22,097 nt of DNA from Spirochaetota bacterium (GTDB lineage: Bacteria > Spirochaetota > Spirochaetia > B11-G9), in the NCBI GenBank assembly GCA_003641695.1, contig QNBL01000007.1:1-22097 (forward strand), read 5' to 3'. Position numbers and translations under genes: made by a program. Within the stretch, counting starts at the first letter, position 1, and each line of letters opens with the position of its first letter. The notes under the pieces were generated by a model. That model made no database searches. It was not told the origin of the DNA and worked only from the letters and a program-made list of their open reading frames with translations. This document shows positions 6,952 to 14,423 of this stretch, in pieces.

Positions 6952-8142
6952 ATGAAATTTAAGAAAATATTAAGTATTGCAGTTCTGATCATATCCTCCC
7001 CTATCTATCTGACAGCAGGAGAAGCCGATAAAGCCGTCACACTCTCCGTTATGAAGTTCAAGGCTATATCAGACAAAGATATTGATTTCATAGGGGAATC
7101 TTTTACCGATGCCATAACAACAAAACTGACGAACGTAAAGGGATTGAGAATATACGAACGGTCCCAATTCGGTAAAATTACCGGCGAGCTTCAAATGAAT
7201 GTAGATTCATCTGAGCTGTTCGATGAAAGAACTGTTCAGGACATAGGGAATATTGTTGCAATTGACTACATGACTCTGGGGTCTGTAACTCTGATTGGCG
7301 ACAAACTGAAGGTCGCTCTTAGACTGGTTGATGTAAAAACAAGCAGGGCAATTCTTTCAAAAGAGGTTGAAGGGACATATCCTGATGACGTTTTCGATAT
7401 GCAGGATAAACTGGCCATGCTTGTTGTTAATGCCCTGGATATAAAGATGTCTTCACTGGAGAAAGAAGAAATCTTAAGAGATCCCACAAATAACATGGAT
7501 GCCTATGATTTTTACAACAGGTCTCTTGCAGGAACTTCCAATACCGAAAGAATAGGCCTTCTAAAAAAGGCACTGGACAAAGACCCTGAGTTCATCCTGG
7601 CACGCCACTGTCTTGCAGAAACATACTCCGATAACAGTGAATACAGCAATGCCGTCAGTGAATATAAAACAATACTGAAGAAGAATCCAAAGGACTTTAA
7701 AGCAAACTATAATCTGGCACTTCTATGGTTCGATATGGGAACCCTGGATAAAGCCAAAGAATATCTCCGGAATGCAGCTTCCCTGCAGCCGGATAATCCG
7801 GATGTGTGGTATAATATTGCGTTGATAGATGAATACGGAAATAGCGGAGCAAGACTGGGACCGGATGTCGATCGATCAAAAGTGGAAAAATCCTACGAAA
7901 AGGTACTGTCTATAAATGAAAATCATCTGGAAGCTCATTACGCACTAGGAGTACTTAACGCACTTATGGCGCAGGAAAGTACCGATATAAACGAACAAAG
8001 AAAACTTCTTGAAAAAGCAGTAGATCATCTGGAGAAGTATATGACCATATACCCAGACGTTTTTAATGCCCAGGAAGTGGAACAGAATTTAAATCTGCTT
8101 AAAGGTTCAATAAAGCAGATTGACGAATATCTAAAAGATTAA
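6952..8142 (+). CDS. Exported CsgG-like protein with C-terminal TPRs
   Basis: A 396-residue exported protein. Residues 1-22 are a signal peptide (MKFKKILSIAVLIISSPIYL, then TAG). Residues 28-165 have the CsgG/LpoB/TolB-N-like alpha-beta pattern: a strand (VTLSVMKF), helix, ERSQFGKI, then AIDYMTLGSVTLIGDKLKV and a strand pair (ALRLVDVKTSRAI). Residues 205-390 hold about four TPR-like units with the usual A/L/Y/P pattern (for example NPKDFKANYNLALLWFDMG and QPDNPDVWYNIALI). Members of this superfamily sense or assemble envelope structures; no specific partner is known here. ATG 6952 is chosen over a TTG at 6943 because the signal peptide begins there. It is followed by a second CsgG-like gene 21 bases on, so they form an operon. 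Confidence 0.8.
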   Translation: MKFKKILSIAVLIISSPIYLTAGEADKAVTLSVMKFKAISDKDIDFIGESFTDAITTKLTNVKGLRIYERSQFGKITGELQMNVDSSELFDERTVQDIGNIVAIDYMTLGSVTLIGDKLKVALRLVDVKTSRAILSKEVEGTYPDDVFDMQDKLAMLVVNALDIKMSSLEKEEILRDPTNNMDAYDFYNRSLAGTSNTERIGLLKKALDKDPEFILARHCLAETYSDNSEYSNAVSEYKTILKKNPKDFKANYNLALLWFDMGTLDKAKEYLRNAASLQPDNPDVWYNIALIDEYGNSGARLGPDVDRSKVEKSYEKVLSINENHLEAHYALGVLNALMAQESTDINEQRKLLEKAVDHLEKYMTIYPDVFNAQEVEQNLNLLKGSIKQIDEYLKD

Positions 8143-8163
8143 CAAAAGGACAGGGGAAACTGC

Positions 8164-8718
8164 ATGAAAAAATCAAGTATAGCAATTCTTATCTTTGGCA
8201 TGATGATTATAGCCGGCTGTGTTACTTCAAACACGTCAACTTCAATAACAGAAAATACAGGAACTGCGGATACACAAAAAATTGAGGATCAGAAAAAATT
8301 CAATTCCGAACCAGCATACGTTGCCATAACTGACTTCTCAATCCTTGCAAAAGACAAGTCTCTTGATTTTTTATCTACAGAGATCCCCAATGATCTTTCT
8401 GCAGGATTTGTAAAGGGAGGACTTATAAAACCGGTAGAAAGGCAGGAACTGGATAAGGCTATTAAAGAACTCAAGCTCTCCATGAGCGGTCTGACCGATG
8501 AGGAGTATTCCCTTAAAGCAGGAAAGCTTCTTGGAGCAAAATATATTCTTCTCGGCAGTATGAGCAAAATAGGAGATCAGATAAAAATCAGCTGCAGACT
8601 TATTGAAACCGAAACAGCAGAAATTGTTTACACTGAATCTGCAAGGGGACTATATTCTGATATATTCGATGTAGAAGATGAATTAAAGGGTAAAATTGAG
8701 TCATTTTTCCAAAAATAG
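8164..8718 (+). CDS. CsgG-like lipoprotein
   Basis: A 184-residue lipoprotein with signal peptide and lipobox IIAGC; the lipid-modified Cys is residue 19. After a low-complexity Ser/Thr linker (20-50), residues 54-183 repeat the plan of the preceding protein: a strand (YVAITDFSIL), a helix, VERQELDKAIKEL, then AKYILLGSMSKIGDQIKI and CRLIETETAEIVY. Such CsgG-domain lipoproteins sit at the inner face of the outer membrane. The ribosome binding site region AGGGGA lies shortly before the ATG. Lying in tandem with a paralogous domain suggests the two proteins form a hetero-complex, which is inference. Confidence 0.82.
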   Translation: MKKSSIAILIFGMMIIAGCVTSNTSTSITENTGTADTQKIEDQKKFNSEPAYVAITDFSILAKDKSLDFLSTEIPNDLSAGFVKGGLIKPVERQELDKAIKELKLSMSGLTDEEYSLKAGKLLGAKYILLGSMSKIGDQIKISCRLIETETAEIVYTESARGLYSDIFDVEDELKGKIESFFQK

Positions 8719-8770
8719 ATATAACCCTGAAGCCGTACAAAATAACATATAAAACAAACGCAACCCTCAA

Positions 8771-8812
8771 TGATATAATGAGTTAATAAAAAAAACAAAT
8801 TAACCTGGAGGG
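8771..8812 (+). promoter_or_regulatory. Extended -10 promoter and ribosome binding site of the small gene at 8818
   Basis: TGATATAAT (8771-8779) is a perfect extended -10 element (TG, one base, TATAAT). GGAGGG (8807-8812) lies five bases before the TTG at 8818. A -35 box is not clear, as is common with extended -10 promoters. The rest of the gap from 8719 shows no terminator or other element. Confidence 0.55.
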
Positions 8813-8817
8813 TGAGC

Positions 8818-9003
8818 TTGGATTTCACTATTGATACTACCACAGATATTTTGAGTAATGCAGTGGGAACCGCATTAGTCGTAAGATTTTTCATACTATT
8901 GGCCTGGATCTGCCAGGCGATTCAAGAACCAGTGAGCAGGAGAAAAAATAATCACAACTATGGCCGGAGAGTTAATTTTCCGAACGGGAAGAGCTATGAA
9001 TAA
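8818..9003 (+). CDS. Small single-pass membrane protein (61 aa), unrecognised
   Basis: The 61-residue product has one strongly hydrophobic stretch (about residues 17-37, AVGTALVVRFFILLAWICQA) followed by a basic, Asn-rich tail (SRRKNNHNYGRR). The topology suggests an inner-membrane protein with a cytoplasmic C-terminus. The TTG start at 8818 is preferred over the in-frame GTG at 8812 because GGAGGG overlaps the latter. A perfect extended -10 promoter and a strong ribosome binding site support a real gene despite its size. It ends 13 bases before the convergent gene. No family recognised. Confidence 0.55.
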   Translation: MDFTIDTTTDILSNAVGTALVVRFFILLAWICQAIQEPVSRRKNNHNYGRRVNFPNGKSYE

Positions 9004-9016
9004 CCTGTGCATTCCA

Positions 9017-10888
9017 TTATTTTATAACTGAATCCCCCTTCAAATACAAGATCTTTTTATTTGCCAAATCTTTAACCTTTCTTTTTCCTTCAGTATTGAA
9101 TCTATAGTACAATACCAGCCCCTTTGACTCAGGCGATATCTCATTCTTCATTGAAGACATAATCTCAGATTTCGATTTTACCATTCTCCAGACTCTTAAT
9201 TCATCAATATATCCGTTAAAGAAAACTTTCAACCTTCCCGGATCAAACGAACCAACAAAATACGGATTTTTAGAATTCTCCAAAGGCAGTTCATTCCCGG
9301 AAATTGGAGTTCCTGTATCATCCATCCATTTCCCCCGAAGCTCTTTACCATCTATATAAAATCTGGTATCAGAACCGTGTTTATATTTGTGAACTACAGC
9401 AATATGATACCATTTACCGGGTTCAAAATTATATTTTCCCTCAAACCGGCTATCTATTGTTTCAAATACAAAAAATATTTTGTTCGAAGTAAGTCCAAAG
9501 GTATAATTACCGGCAGAACTGCCGTTATGACATTGACTTATAACCGGTTGAGGATTTCTGTATCCCCATGTTCCTTCTCCATCCCCAGGTTTATCAGAAA
9601 AACTCTTTACGTATATCCAGGCTTCTATTGTAATTTCATTCCTTAAGTTCAGTTTTGAAGAATATGCTATCTTTCCATAATCCCCGTTACCGTCAAGACA
9701 AAGTGCATTACCGAAAGAACTCTGTTTATACGCACTTTCCTCCTCAAGCTTCCCCTCCACTTCTATTCTCTCCTCTGGTTCAATGAAAATATTCTTTTCT
9801 ACCGTTATATAATTCTCTTTCTTTATTTTGATTTTATGATTTCCAGGTTTGATATCTTTAATAACTACAGCATTCCCGTTCGTCAAATATTCCGGGTATA
9901 CCCTATTATCATCAATGTATAATATTGATCCTGATAAAAAGTTAACAACTAATACAGATCCGGGGTGAGGAATCAAATCTTTTTCCACACTAACAGTTTT
10001 CCCCGGTTTTATCTCCAAATTTATTATCTTATCCTCATAATTATTTTTCTTTAATACCAGCTCATACTTACCGGGTTTCAATTCTTCCAGCTTCAAGGGT
10101 GTTACCCCCACCTCTTCTCCATTCATAACCACAGTACTTCCGGCAGGCTCTGACGTTATTTCTAGCTCCCCGGGCAATAGTGCAAGTTCCCGGCTTATCC
10201 TGGTAGTTTCTTGTCCATGCACCTCTGCTTCCAAAATCTCTTCCTTATAATCAGACTTCTTTATTGAGATCTGATGTTTCCCCTCTGCTACACCCTCTAC
10301 AGTTACCGGAGTCTCTCCCCTTTTCTTTCCGTCTATATATACTTCTGCGCCGGCAGGATCGCTCTTTACTTCTATGCTACCATGGGTCAATGCAAAGGCT
10401 TCGGACTCAGCCTTGTCTATCTCAGATTTAAGCCTCTCCTTTCTTCCATACACCAGTGTCAGGTTAAACGCTATCTGCGGATGCTTCTTTGCCTCTTTCT
10501 CCGCCTTTTCCAACGCCTTGTACGCTTCCCGCTTCATCCCCTTTCGTTCATACACCATGGACAGGGTAAACAGAATTGCCGGGGTTGCCTTGCCCTCTTT
10601 GACCTTTGTTTCCAGTATCTCCTGTACTTCATCAAGACTGCCTGTTTCTTCCGCCTGGTCTACAACTTTTTTATAAAATTCTTCCGGTTTTTCTCTCGCA
10701 CTGTCCAGAGCTCCAGTTTTTAAAAATGCCCGGAGTGTACTATTTGCCACAGATTCTCCAAGTGTTGTCACCTGGTTCTGCACCCCTTCCACTTCCACCA
10801 GACTTTTTAGGAACGGTGCCATGATCAGAGCAGATGCATTCACACTCAGAATAATTAACATCAAAAATATAAATATATTTTTTTTCAT
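9017..10888 (-). CDS. Exported TPR-PEGA-LamG modular protein
   Basis: A 623-residue exported protein, last gene of a four-gene operon. Residues 1-20 are a signal peptide (...SVNASA). Residues 21-155 form a helical, TPR-like module shared with the SUMF1 protein upstream. Three PEGA repeats follow: 170-236 (SDPAGAEVYIDGKKRGETP), 240-306 (SEPAGSTVVMNGEEVGVTP) and a degenerate 310-380. Residues 392-600 are a LamG/concanavalin-like jelly roll (LNLRNEITIEAWIYV, GKWYHIAVVH, FNGYIDELRVWR). PEGA domains are beta modules of bacterial surface proteins and LamG folds often bind glycans, so an envelope or surface binding role is likely; the ligand is unknown. The ATG follows GGGAAG by seven bases and lies 34 bases after the caspase-fold gene. 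Confidence 0.82.
   Translation of the reverse strand: MKKNIFIFLMLIILSVNASALIMAPFLKSLVEVEGVQNQVTTLGESVANSTLRAFLKTGALDSAREKPEEFYKKVVDQAEETGSLDEVQEILETKVKEGKATPAILFTLSMVYERKGMKREAYKALEKAEKEAKKHPQIAFNLTLVYGRKERLKSEIDKAESEAFALTHGSIEVKSDPAGAEVYIDGKKRGETPVTVEGVAEGKHQISIKKSDYKEEILEAEVHGQETTRISRELALLPGELEITSEPAGSTVVMNGEEVGVTPLKLEELKPGKYELVLKKNNYEDKIINLEIKPGKTVSVEKDLIPHPGSVLVVNFLSGSILYIDDNRVYPEYLTNGNAVVIKDIKPGNHKIKIKKENYITVEKNIFIEPEERIEVEGKLEEESAYKQSSFGNALCLDGNGDYGKIAYSSKLNLRNEITIEAWIYVKSFSDKPGDGEGTWGYRNPQPVISQCHNGSSAGNYTFGLTSNKIFFVFETIDSRFEGKYNFEPGKWYHIAVVHKYKHGSDTRFYIDGKELRGKWMDDTGTPISGNELPLENSKNPYFVGSFDPGRLKVFFNGYIDELRVWRMVKSKSEIMSSMKNEISPESKGLVLYYRFNTEGKRKVKDLANKKILYLKGDSVIK
10461..10637 (-). repeat. 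Direct repeat, copy 1 (inside the TPR-PEGA-LamG gene)
   Basis: 177 bases match 13177-13353 with two differences by eye and no gap, at a constant offset of 2716. It encodes part of the shared N-terminal module (about residues 84-142). Weaker similarity at the same offset extends to both gene starts (10888 and 13604). Confidence 0.85.
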
Positions 10889-10922
10889 CCGTATACTTCC
10901 CAGAGATTAATATATATACCTT

Positions 10923-12494
10923 TTAGTTAAAGTACTTATCGATACTTTTTCTCAATTCATCAATATAATCTGCAGATAGATACTTAACTGTTTGATCTTC
11001 TTTTAAAACCGCTAAAGCATCTTCCTTCTTCCTGCTTTTCATAAAATCTGTCAATCTTATTATTACATCCTCCCGATAATGAACAGCAGCCTGCTCTTCT
11101 ACCGCAAAATTTTTATATTCCGCCGTAGGAACAAACAAGTATTCACCAATCCCCTTAAACCCTGATTGCCAAACATTATCTACAAGCAGGTCACTTCCAC
11201 GATCTCTAAAGCTGCCGTTGTGGGAAAAATATACACCCATATTTATATCCAGACCGGAAATACTCTCTTTTAATTTTTCAGACTCATAAGAAAAATATGC
11301 TTCATTATCTTTTATCCATTTCCCGTTTTTCCCTGTGTCCATAAATATAACTGCAGGTCCCCTGGAATCTATTTCTAAAAACAATTCTTTAAGCGGCAGG
11401 CAGGAACCGGGAATATTATCAATGTTCCCGTCTGAAGGAAATATATAGGGACGGCCCAGTATATCACTAATTCCCTGAGACGAAAGATATATTATCAGTC
11501 GATCCTTTTCTGTTACATTCCTGCACACATCACTAATCTTTTTAACAATTTCTTTACCTGTCAATTCTCTTTTATCAACATTATTAATAATTATATTTTT
11601 GTAATTCTTTTCTTCATTATTTTTTATATACGAAATAAAGGACGCTGAAGATTTCCCGGCTGATTCAAGATTTAAAAAATCATTATTAAATAAGTCTATC
11701 TCCATTGATAATACATATAGATTACCTTTTGGAATAAAACCAGGCACAATCCACTCCGGTATATCAGTGACTTTATCAACGTCTGTTTTCTTCTCAGCCT
11801 CGGCTGCTTTAACAGGAATATTGGGCCATATATCATTGTTTGCTGCATACTTCGGGCTATATTGCCATTGTTCTGCACCTGGGACTTTGATCAGATTTGA
11901 AAGAACAGTCTTTTCTATCTTCCCTGATATAGGGAAATAGAAGATATACTGCAAAAGTATATCATTAAAATCCCAATATTTTGAATAATGATATTTCCCA
12001 TACTTATTTATAAAATCTTCAGGGAGTTCACAATCAGCAGCGTCTGCCTCGAGGCTTTGATTCAGATTTCGTTTATTGTCAAAAACATACGTATAATATG
12101 GGAATATGGTCATTTCTCCTTCTTTTATGGTAAAGGTAAAATCAAGACCATTATAGAAACTAATATCAATTTTGGCATCAGGTACAAATGCATGACCATC
12201 ATAATGTTTCTGAACACATCTTGTTAATTTATATGTTCCAGTAGGAAGATAGAAAAATTTTAGCTCTTTTCTTACTACTGGTATTTTATCAACAGTATAT
12301 TCTTTTCCATTATCAATATTGGTAAATATAAAATTGTAAACCCAATAGTATTTATATGTAACATTCCAATAACTCCCAACTACAAGTATTCCGTATCCCG
12401 GAGGTTTCTTCGTTAAATCTTTTTGCCCAGCTCCAAAAATTGATATTACCGGCAAGACTATTATTAATAGAACAATTATAATCTTTTTCATCAT
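10923..12494 (-). CDS. Exported caspase-fold protein lacking the catalytic His-Cys dyad
   Basis: A 523-residue exported protein. Residues 1-22 are a signal peptide (...ISIFGAG). Residues 35-255 are unrecognised and rich in aromatic residues. Residues 256-395 follow the peptidase C14 (caspase/metacaspase) plan: a first strand (GNLYVLSMEID), helix, DRLIIYLSSQG, then GRPYIFPSDG, a helix (PLKELFLEI) and AVIFMDTGKNG. In active members the third strand ends in GHG and the fourth in D-x-C-x-S/G. Here the His position is Gln340 (SSQG) and the Cys position is Gly388 (DTGKNG), so it should have no protease activity. Its ATG directly follows the stop of the SUMF1 gene (TAA-ATG, no gap). A scaffold or binding function is inferred. 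Confidence 0.75.
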   Translation of the reverse strand: MMKKIIIVLLIIVLPVISIFGAGQKDLTKKPPGYGILVVGSYWNVTYKYYWVYNFIFTNIDNGKEYTVDKIPVVRKELKFFYLPTGTYKLTRCVQKHYDGHAFVPDAKIDISFYNGLDFTFTIKEGEMTIFPYYTYVFDNKRNLNQSLEADAADCELPEDFINKYGKYHYSKYWDFNDILLQYIFYFPISGKIEKTVLSNLIKVPGAEQWQYSPKYAANNDIWPNIPVKAAEAEKKTDVDKVTDIPEWIVPGFIPKGNLYVLSMEIDLFNNDFLNLESAGKSSASFISYIKNNEEKNYKNIIINNVDKRELTGKEIVKKISDVCRNVTEKDRLIIYLSSQGISDILGRPYIFPSDGNIDNIPGSCLPLKELFLEIDSRGPAVIFMDTGKNGKWIKDNEAYFSYESEKLKESISGLDINMGVYFSHNGSFRDRGSDLLVDNVWQSGFKGIGEYLFVPTAEYKNFAVEEQAAVHYREDVIIRLTDFMKSRKKEDALAVLKEDQTVKYLSADYIDELRKSIDKYFN

Positions 12495-13604
12495 TTACCT
12501 GACGTTCAGGACTACTCTGAATCCTGTGTTTGTATTCTTATCTCCAGGGGAAAGTCTACCTCTTGTATCAGCAGTAATATCCTCTCCAGAGTAACTCCAC
12601 GATCCACCCTTTACTATTTTGTATTTTCCATCCTGAGAATCATCAACACTGGAAGGATACCAGTCCCAACACCATTCCCAGACATTCCCCCCCATATCAT
12701 ATACACCCAACTTATTGGATTCAAGCTTTCCCGCCATATGGGGCCTGCCTGCGGAATTCTCCAAAAACCATCCAGCAGAAGCATTACTTGCGCTCCCCCG
12801 TTCTGCAGCGTATTCCCATTCCGCTTCTGTCGGCAATCTGTATCCGTCCTTATCAAAGTTACATAAAACATTTTCGCCGTCAATTTTATAACAGAGATCC
12901 AGCCCTTTCTCTTTTGACAACCAGTTACAATATTTAACAGCATCAAACCAGCTTACATTTATAACAGGATTCTTTCCTCTTCCCCATCCGTTATCAGAGG
13001 GTTTTGATACTCCCGTTTTGGTACAATACTCATCATATTCTGCAAAAGTAACTTCTATTTTTTTAATAAAGAAATCTTTTCCCTTCACCAATGCGAACCC
13101 TGGAGGAACATGATATATAATAGTATCCCCGGTTAATGAAGTTTTTAACTGCTCCTTCCGCCCATATACCAAAGCAAGGTTAAACGCTATCTGCGGATGC
13201 TTCTTTGCCTCTTTCTCCGCCTTTTCCAACGCCTTGTACGCTTCCCGCTTCATCCCTTTTCTTTCATACACCATGGACAGGGTAAACAGAATTGCCGGGG
13301 TTGCCTTGCCCTCTTTGACCTTTGTTTCCAGTATCTCCTGTACTTCATCAAGAGTCCCGCTCTCTTCCGCCTGGTCTACAACTTTTTTATAAAACTCTTC
13401 CGGTTCTGCTCCTTTACTCTCCAAAGCACTACCCTTAAAGAAAGCTTTCATTACGGTCGTTACCGCAGAATTTCCTGAACTTGTTACCTCCTCCTGAAAA
13501 GAGACATCATCTATCAAACTTTTCAAGAATGGCGCCATGGTCAGAGCAGATGCATTCACACTCAGAATAATTATCATCAAAAATAGAAAAATATTTTTTT
13601 TCAT
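12495..13604 (-). CDS. Exported TPR-SUMF1 (formylglycine-generating-enzyme-like) protein
   Basis: A 369-residue exported protein. Residues 1-20 are a signal peptide. Residues 21-155 are the same helical module as in the TPR-PEGA-LamG protein. Residues 164-367 are a SUMF1/FGE-sulfatase fold: NVSWFDAVKYCNWL (216-229), YRLPTEAEWEYAA (255-267), GVYDMGGNVWEW (300-311), VKGGSW (331-336) and a terminal GFRVV. The two active-site cysteines of true formylglycine-generating enzymes are not present: the corresponding positions after GGSW are about Tyr338 and Ile343. It is therefore probably not a sulfatase-maturing oxidase but a binding or other SUMF1 variant, as in many members of this family. The start overlaps the preceding lipoprotein stop (ATGA). 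Confidence 0.85.
   Translation of the reverse strand: MKKNIFLFLMIIILSVNASALTMAPFLKSLIDDVSFQEEVTSSGNSAVTTVMKAFFKGSALESKGAEPEEFYKKVVDQAEESGTLDEVQEILETKVKEGKATPAILFTLSMVYERKGMKREAYKALEKAEKEAKKHPQIAFNLALVYGRKEQLKTSLTGDTIIYHVPPGFALVKGKDFFIKKIEVTFAEYDEYCTKTGVSKPSDNGWGRGKNPVINVSWFDAVKYCNWLSKEKGLDLCYKIDGENVLCNFDKDGYRLPTEAEWEYAAERGSASNASAGWFLENSAGRPHMAGKLESNKLGVYDMGGNVWEWCWDWYPSSVDDSQDGKYKIVKGGSWSYSGEDITADTRGRLSPGDKNTNTGFRVVLNVR
13177..13353 (-). repeat. Direct repeat, copy 2 (inside the TPR-SUMF1 gene)
   Basis: Partner of 10461-10637. The two differences are in a short interval (the CTTTCG/TTTTCT region near 13257-13262). Recombination between the copies would remove 2,716 bases including the whole caspase-fold gene and fuse the promoter-proximal module to the PEGA-LamG half in frame. 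Confidence 0.85.
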
Positions 13605-14050
13605 TCAGAAACTGTCTCTTGGGTTTTTTTTAATAAATCGACAAATTCAATCATCTTTTCATCTGCCGTCTTGAGATCTTCAAGAGCACACGGATCTTTA
13701 CTTTCTAAATAATTTCCAAGTCCGGACATATATATACCGCAAATTTCTTTCTGTAGATTGTTCATTTCTTCTGCCTCCCCCTGTAAATTCAATTGGGCAA
13801 GACTTTTGTTTACAGTTTTAAAAAGCACAACGGCATCCTTATAAAATCCATTAATCTCGTCTAAATCATCAGACATTGATGCTTTTTGCAAAAAAGCAAA
13901 TGCCTTTTCTTCTTTCTCCCATATATCAAGAGAAAGGTAGTCTTCCAAACTCATGATATTTTCAGACTCTGATTCTACAGGTTCTTTTTTACTGCAATAT
14001 GTAAATACTAAACTGGTAATTACTATTAAGATCATCAAATATTTTTTCAT
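13601..14050 (-). CDS. Small lipoprotein heading the four-gene operon
   Basis: The 149-residue product has a typical leader and a permissive spirochaete lipobox (LVFTYC; Cys19). The mature part is acidic and wholly helical (for example residues 40-110), resembling a small helical-hairpin lipoprotein; no family recognised. The ATG at 14050 is chosen because GGAG lies five bases upstream; a GTG at 14056 would start inside that site. It overlaps the TPR-SUMF1 gene by four bases. Being first in the operon and membrane-anchored, it may tether the other products, which is inference. Confidence 0.75.
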   Translation of the reverse strand: MKKYLMILIVITSLVFTYCSKKEPVESESENIMSLEDYLSLDIWEKEEKAFAFLQKASMSDDLDEINGFYKDAVVLFKTVNKSLAQLNLQGEAEEMNNLQKEICGIYMSGLGNYLESKDPCALEDLKTADEKMIEFVDLLKKTQETVSE

Positions 14051-14077
14051 AACCACTCCAGATTTTAATCACTTTCT

Positions 14078-14107
14078 ACTATACAGCTCTTTACCGATCT
14101 TAGTCTA
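14078..14107 (-). promoter_or_regulatory. Candidate promoter of the four-gene envelope operon
   Basis: On the minus strand TAGACT (14107-14102, 4/6), an 18-base spacer and TATAGT (14083-14078, 5/6) lie 27 bases before the ATG at 14050, leaving room for the GGAG site in a short leader. Confidence 0.45.
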
Positions 14108-14388
14108 TTCTTTTTTTGCTATACCAAAATATCATGGTATTTATGGCAGTTGCTTTAATGGAAGGAATCGATATATAGATTTCATCTTTCTAAACTTCCC
14201 AATTTTTTATCATATCTCTTTATCCTTTCCCAGAAGCGGTCTGATTTCGGCACCCCCTTTTCAAAATATGTATATTCCGAATAATCAGAAAAGAACCTCC
14301 TTAATAACATATCTACAGCAAGGCGATCTGTCTTTTGTAACCGAAATAGACAGATTCAAGGTAGTTAAAATTCTTATCCCCTCATGGC
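14108..14388. other. Gene-less stretch with possible coding remnant
   Basis: No intact gene is seen between the divergent promoters. A plus-strand frame is open to TAA at about 14396 and from 14230 reads protein-like (RSGLISAPPFQNMYIPNNQ...SLITYLQQGDLSFVTE), faintly recalling the C-terminal half of an MFS transporter. The minus strand also has a 42-codon frame (14182-14310) without a ribosome binding site. One or both may be decayed sequence or chance. Confidence 0.25.
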
Positions 14389-14417
14389 TTCAATAAAACT
14401 GATGGACTCTGTATAAT
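14389..14417 (+). promoter_or_regulatory. Candidate leaderless promoter of the AEC transporter gene
   Basis: TTCAAT (14389-14394), a 17-base spacer and a perfect TATAAT (14412-14417) end six bases before the ATG at 14424. No Shine-Dalgarno sequence is present, so transcription probably starts at the ATG. Confidence 0.5.
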
Positions 14418-14423
14418 TGCATC

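Noticed and set aside
8763..8814. ACCCTC/GAGGGT inverted repeat that could hide the ribosome binding site at 8807.
   Set aside because: The left arm lies upstream of the predicted transcription start, so it would not be in the mRNA.
12495..13604. SUMF1/C-lectin-type domain as target of a diversity-generating retroelement.
   Set aside because: No reverse transcriptase, template repeat or adenine-biased variable region was seen; the repeat found lies in the N-terminal module.
13953..14396. A 147-codon plus-strand reading frame.
   Set aside because: Its first third lies antisense within the well-supported lipoprotein gene; only the part after 14100 is considered, as a possible remnant.
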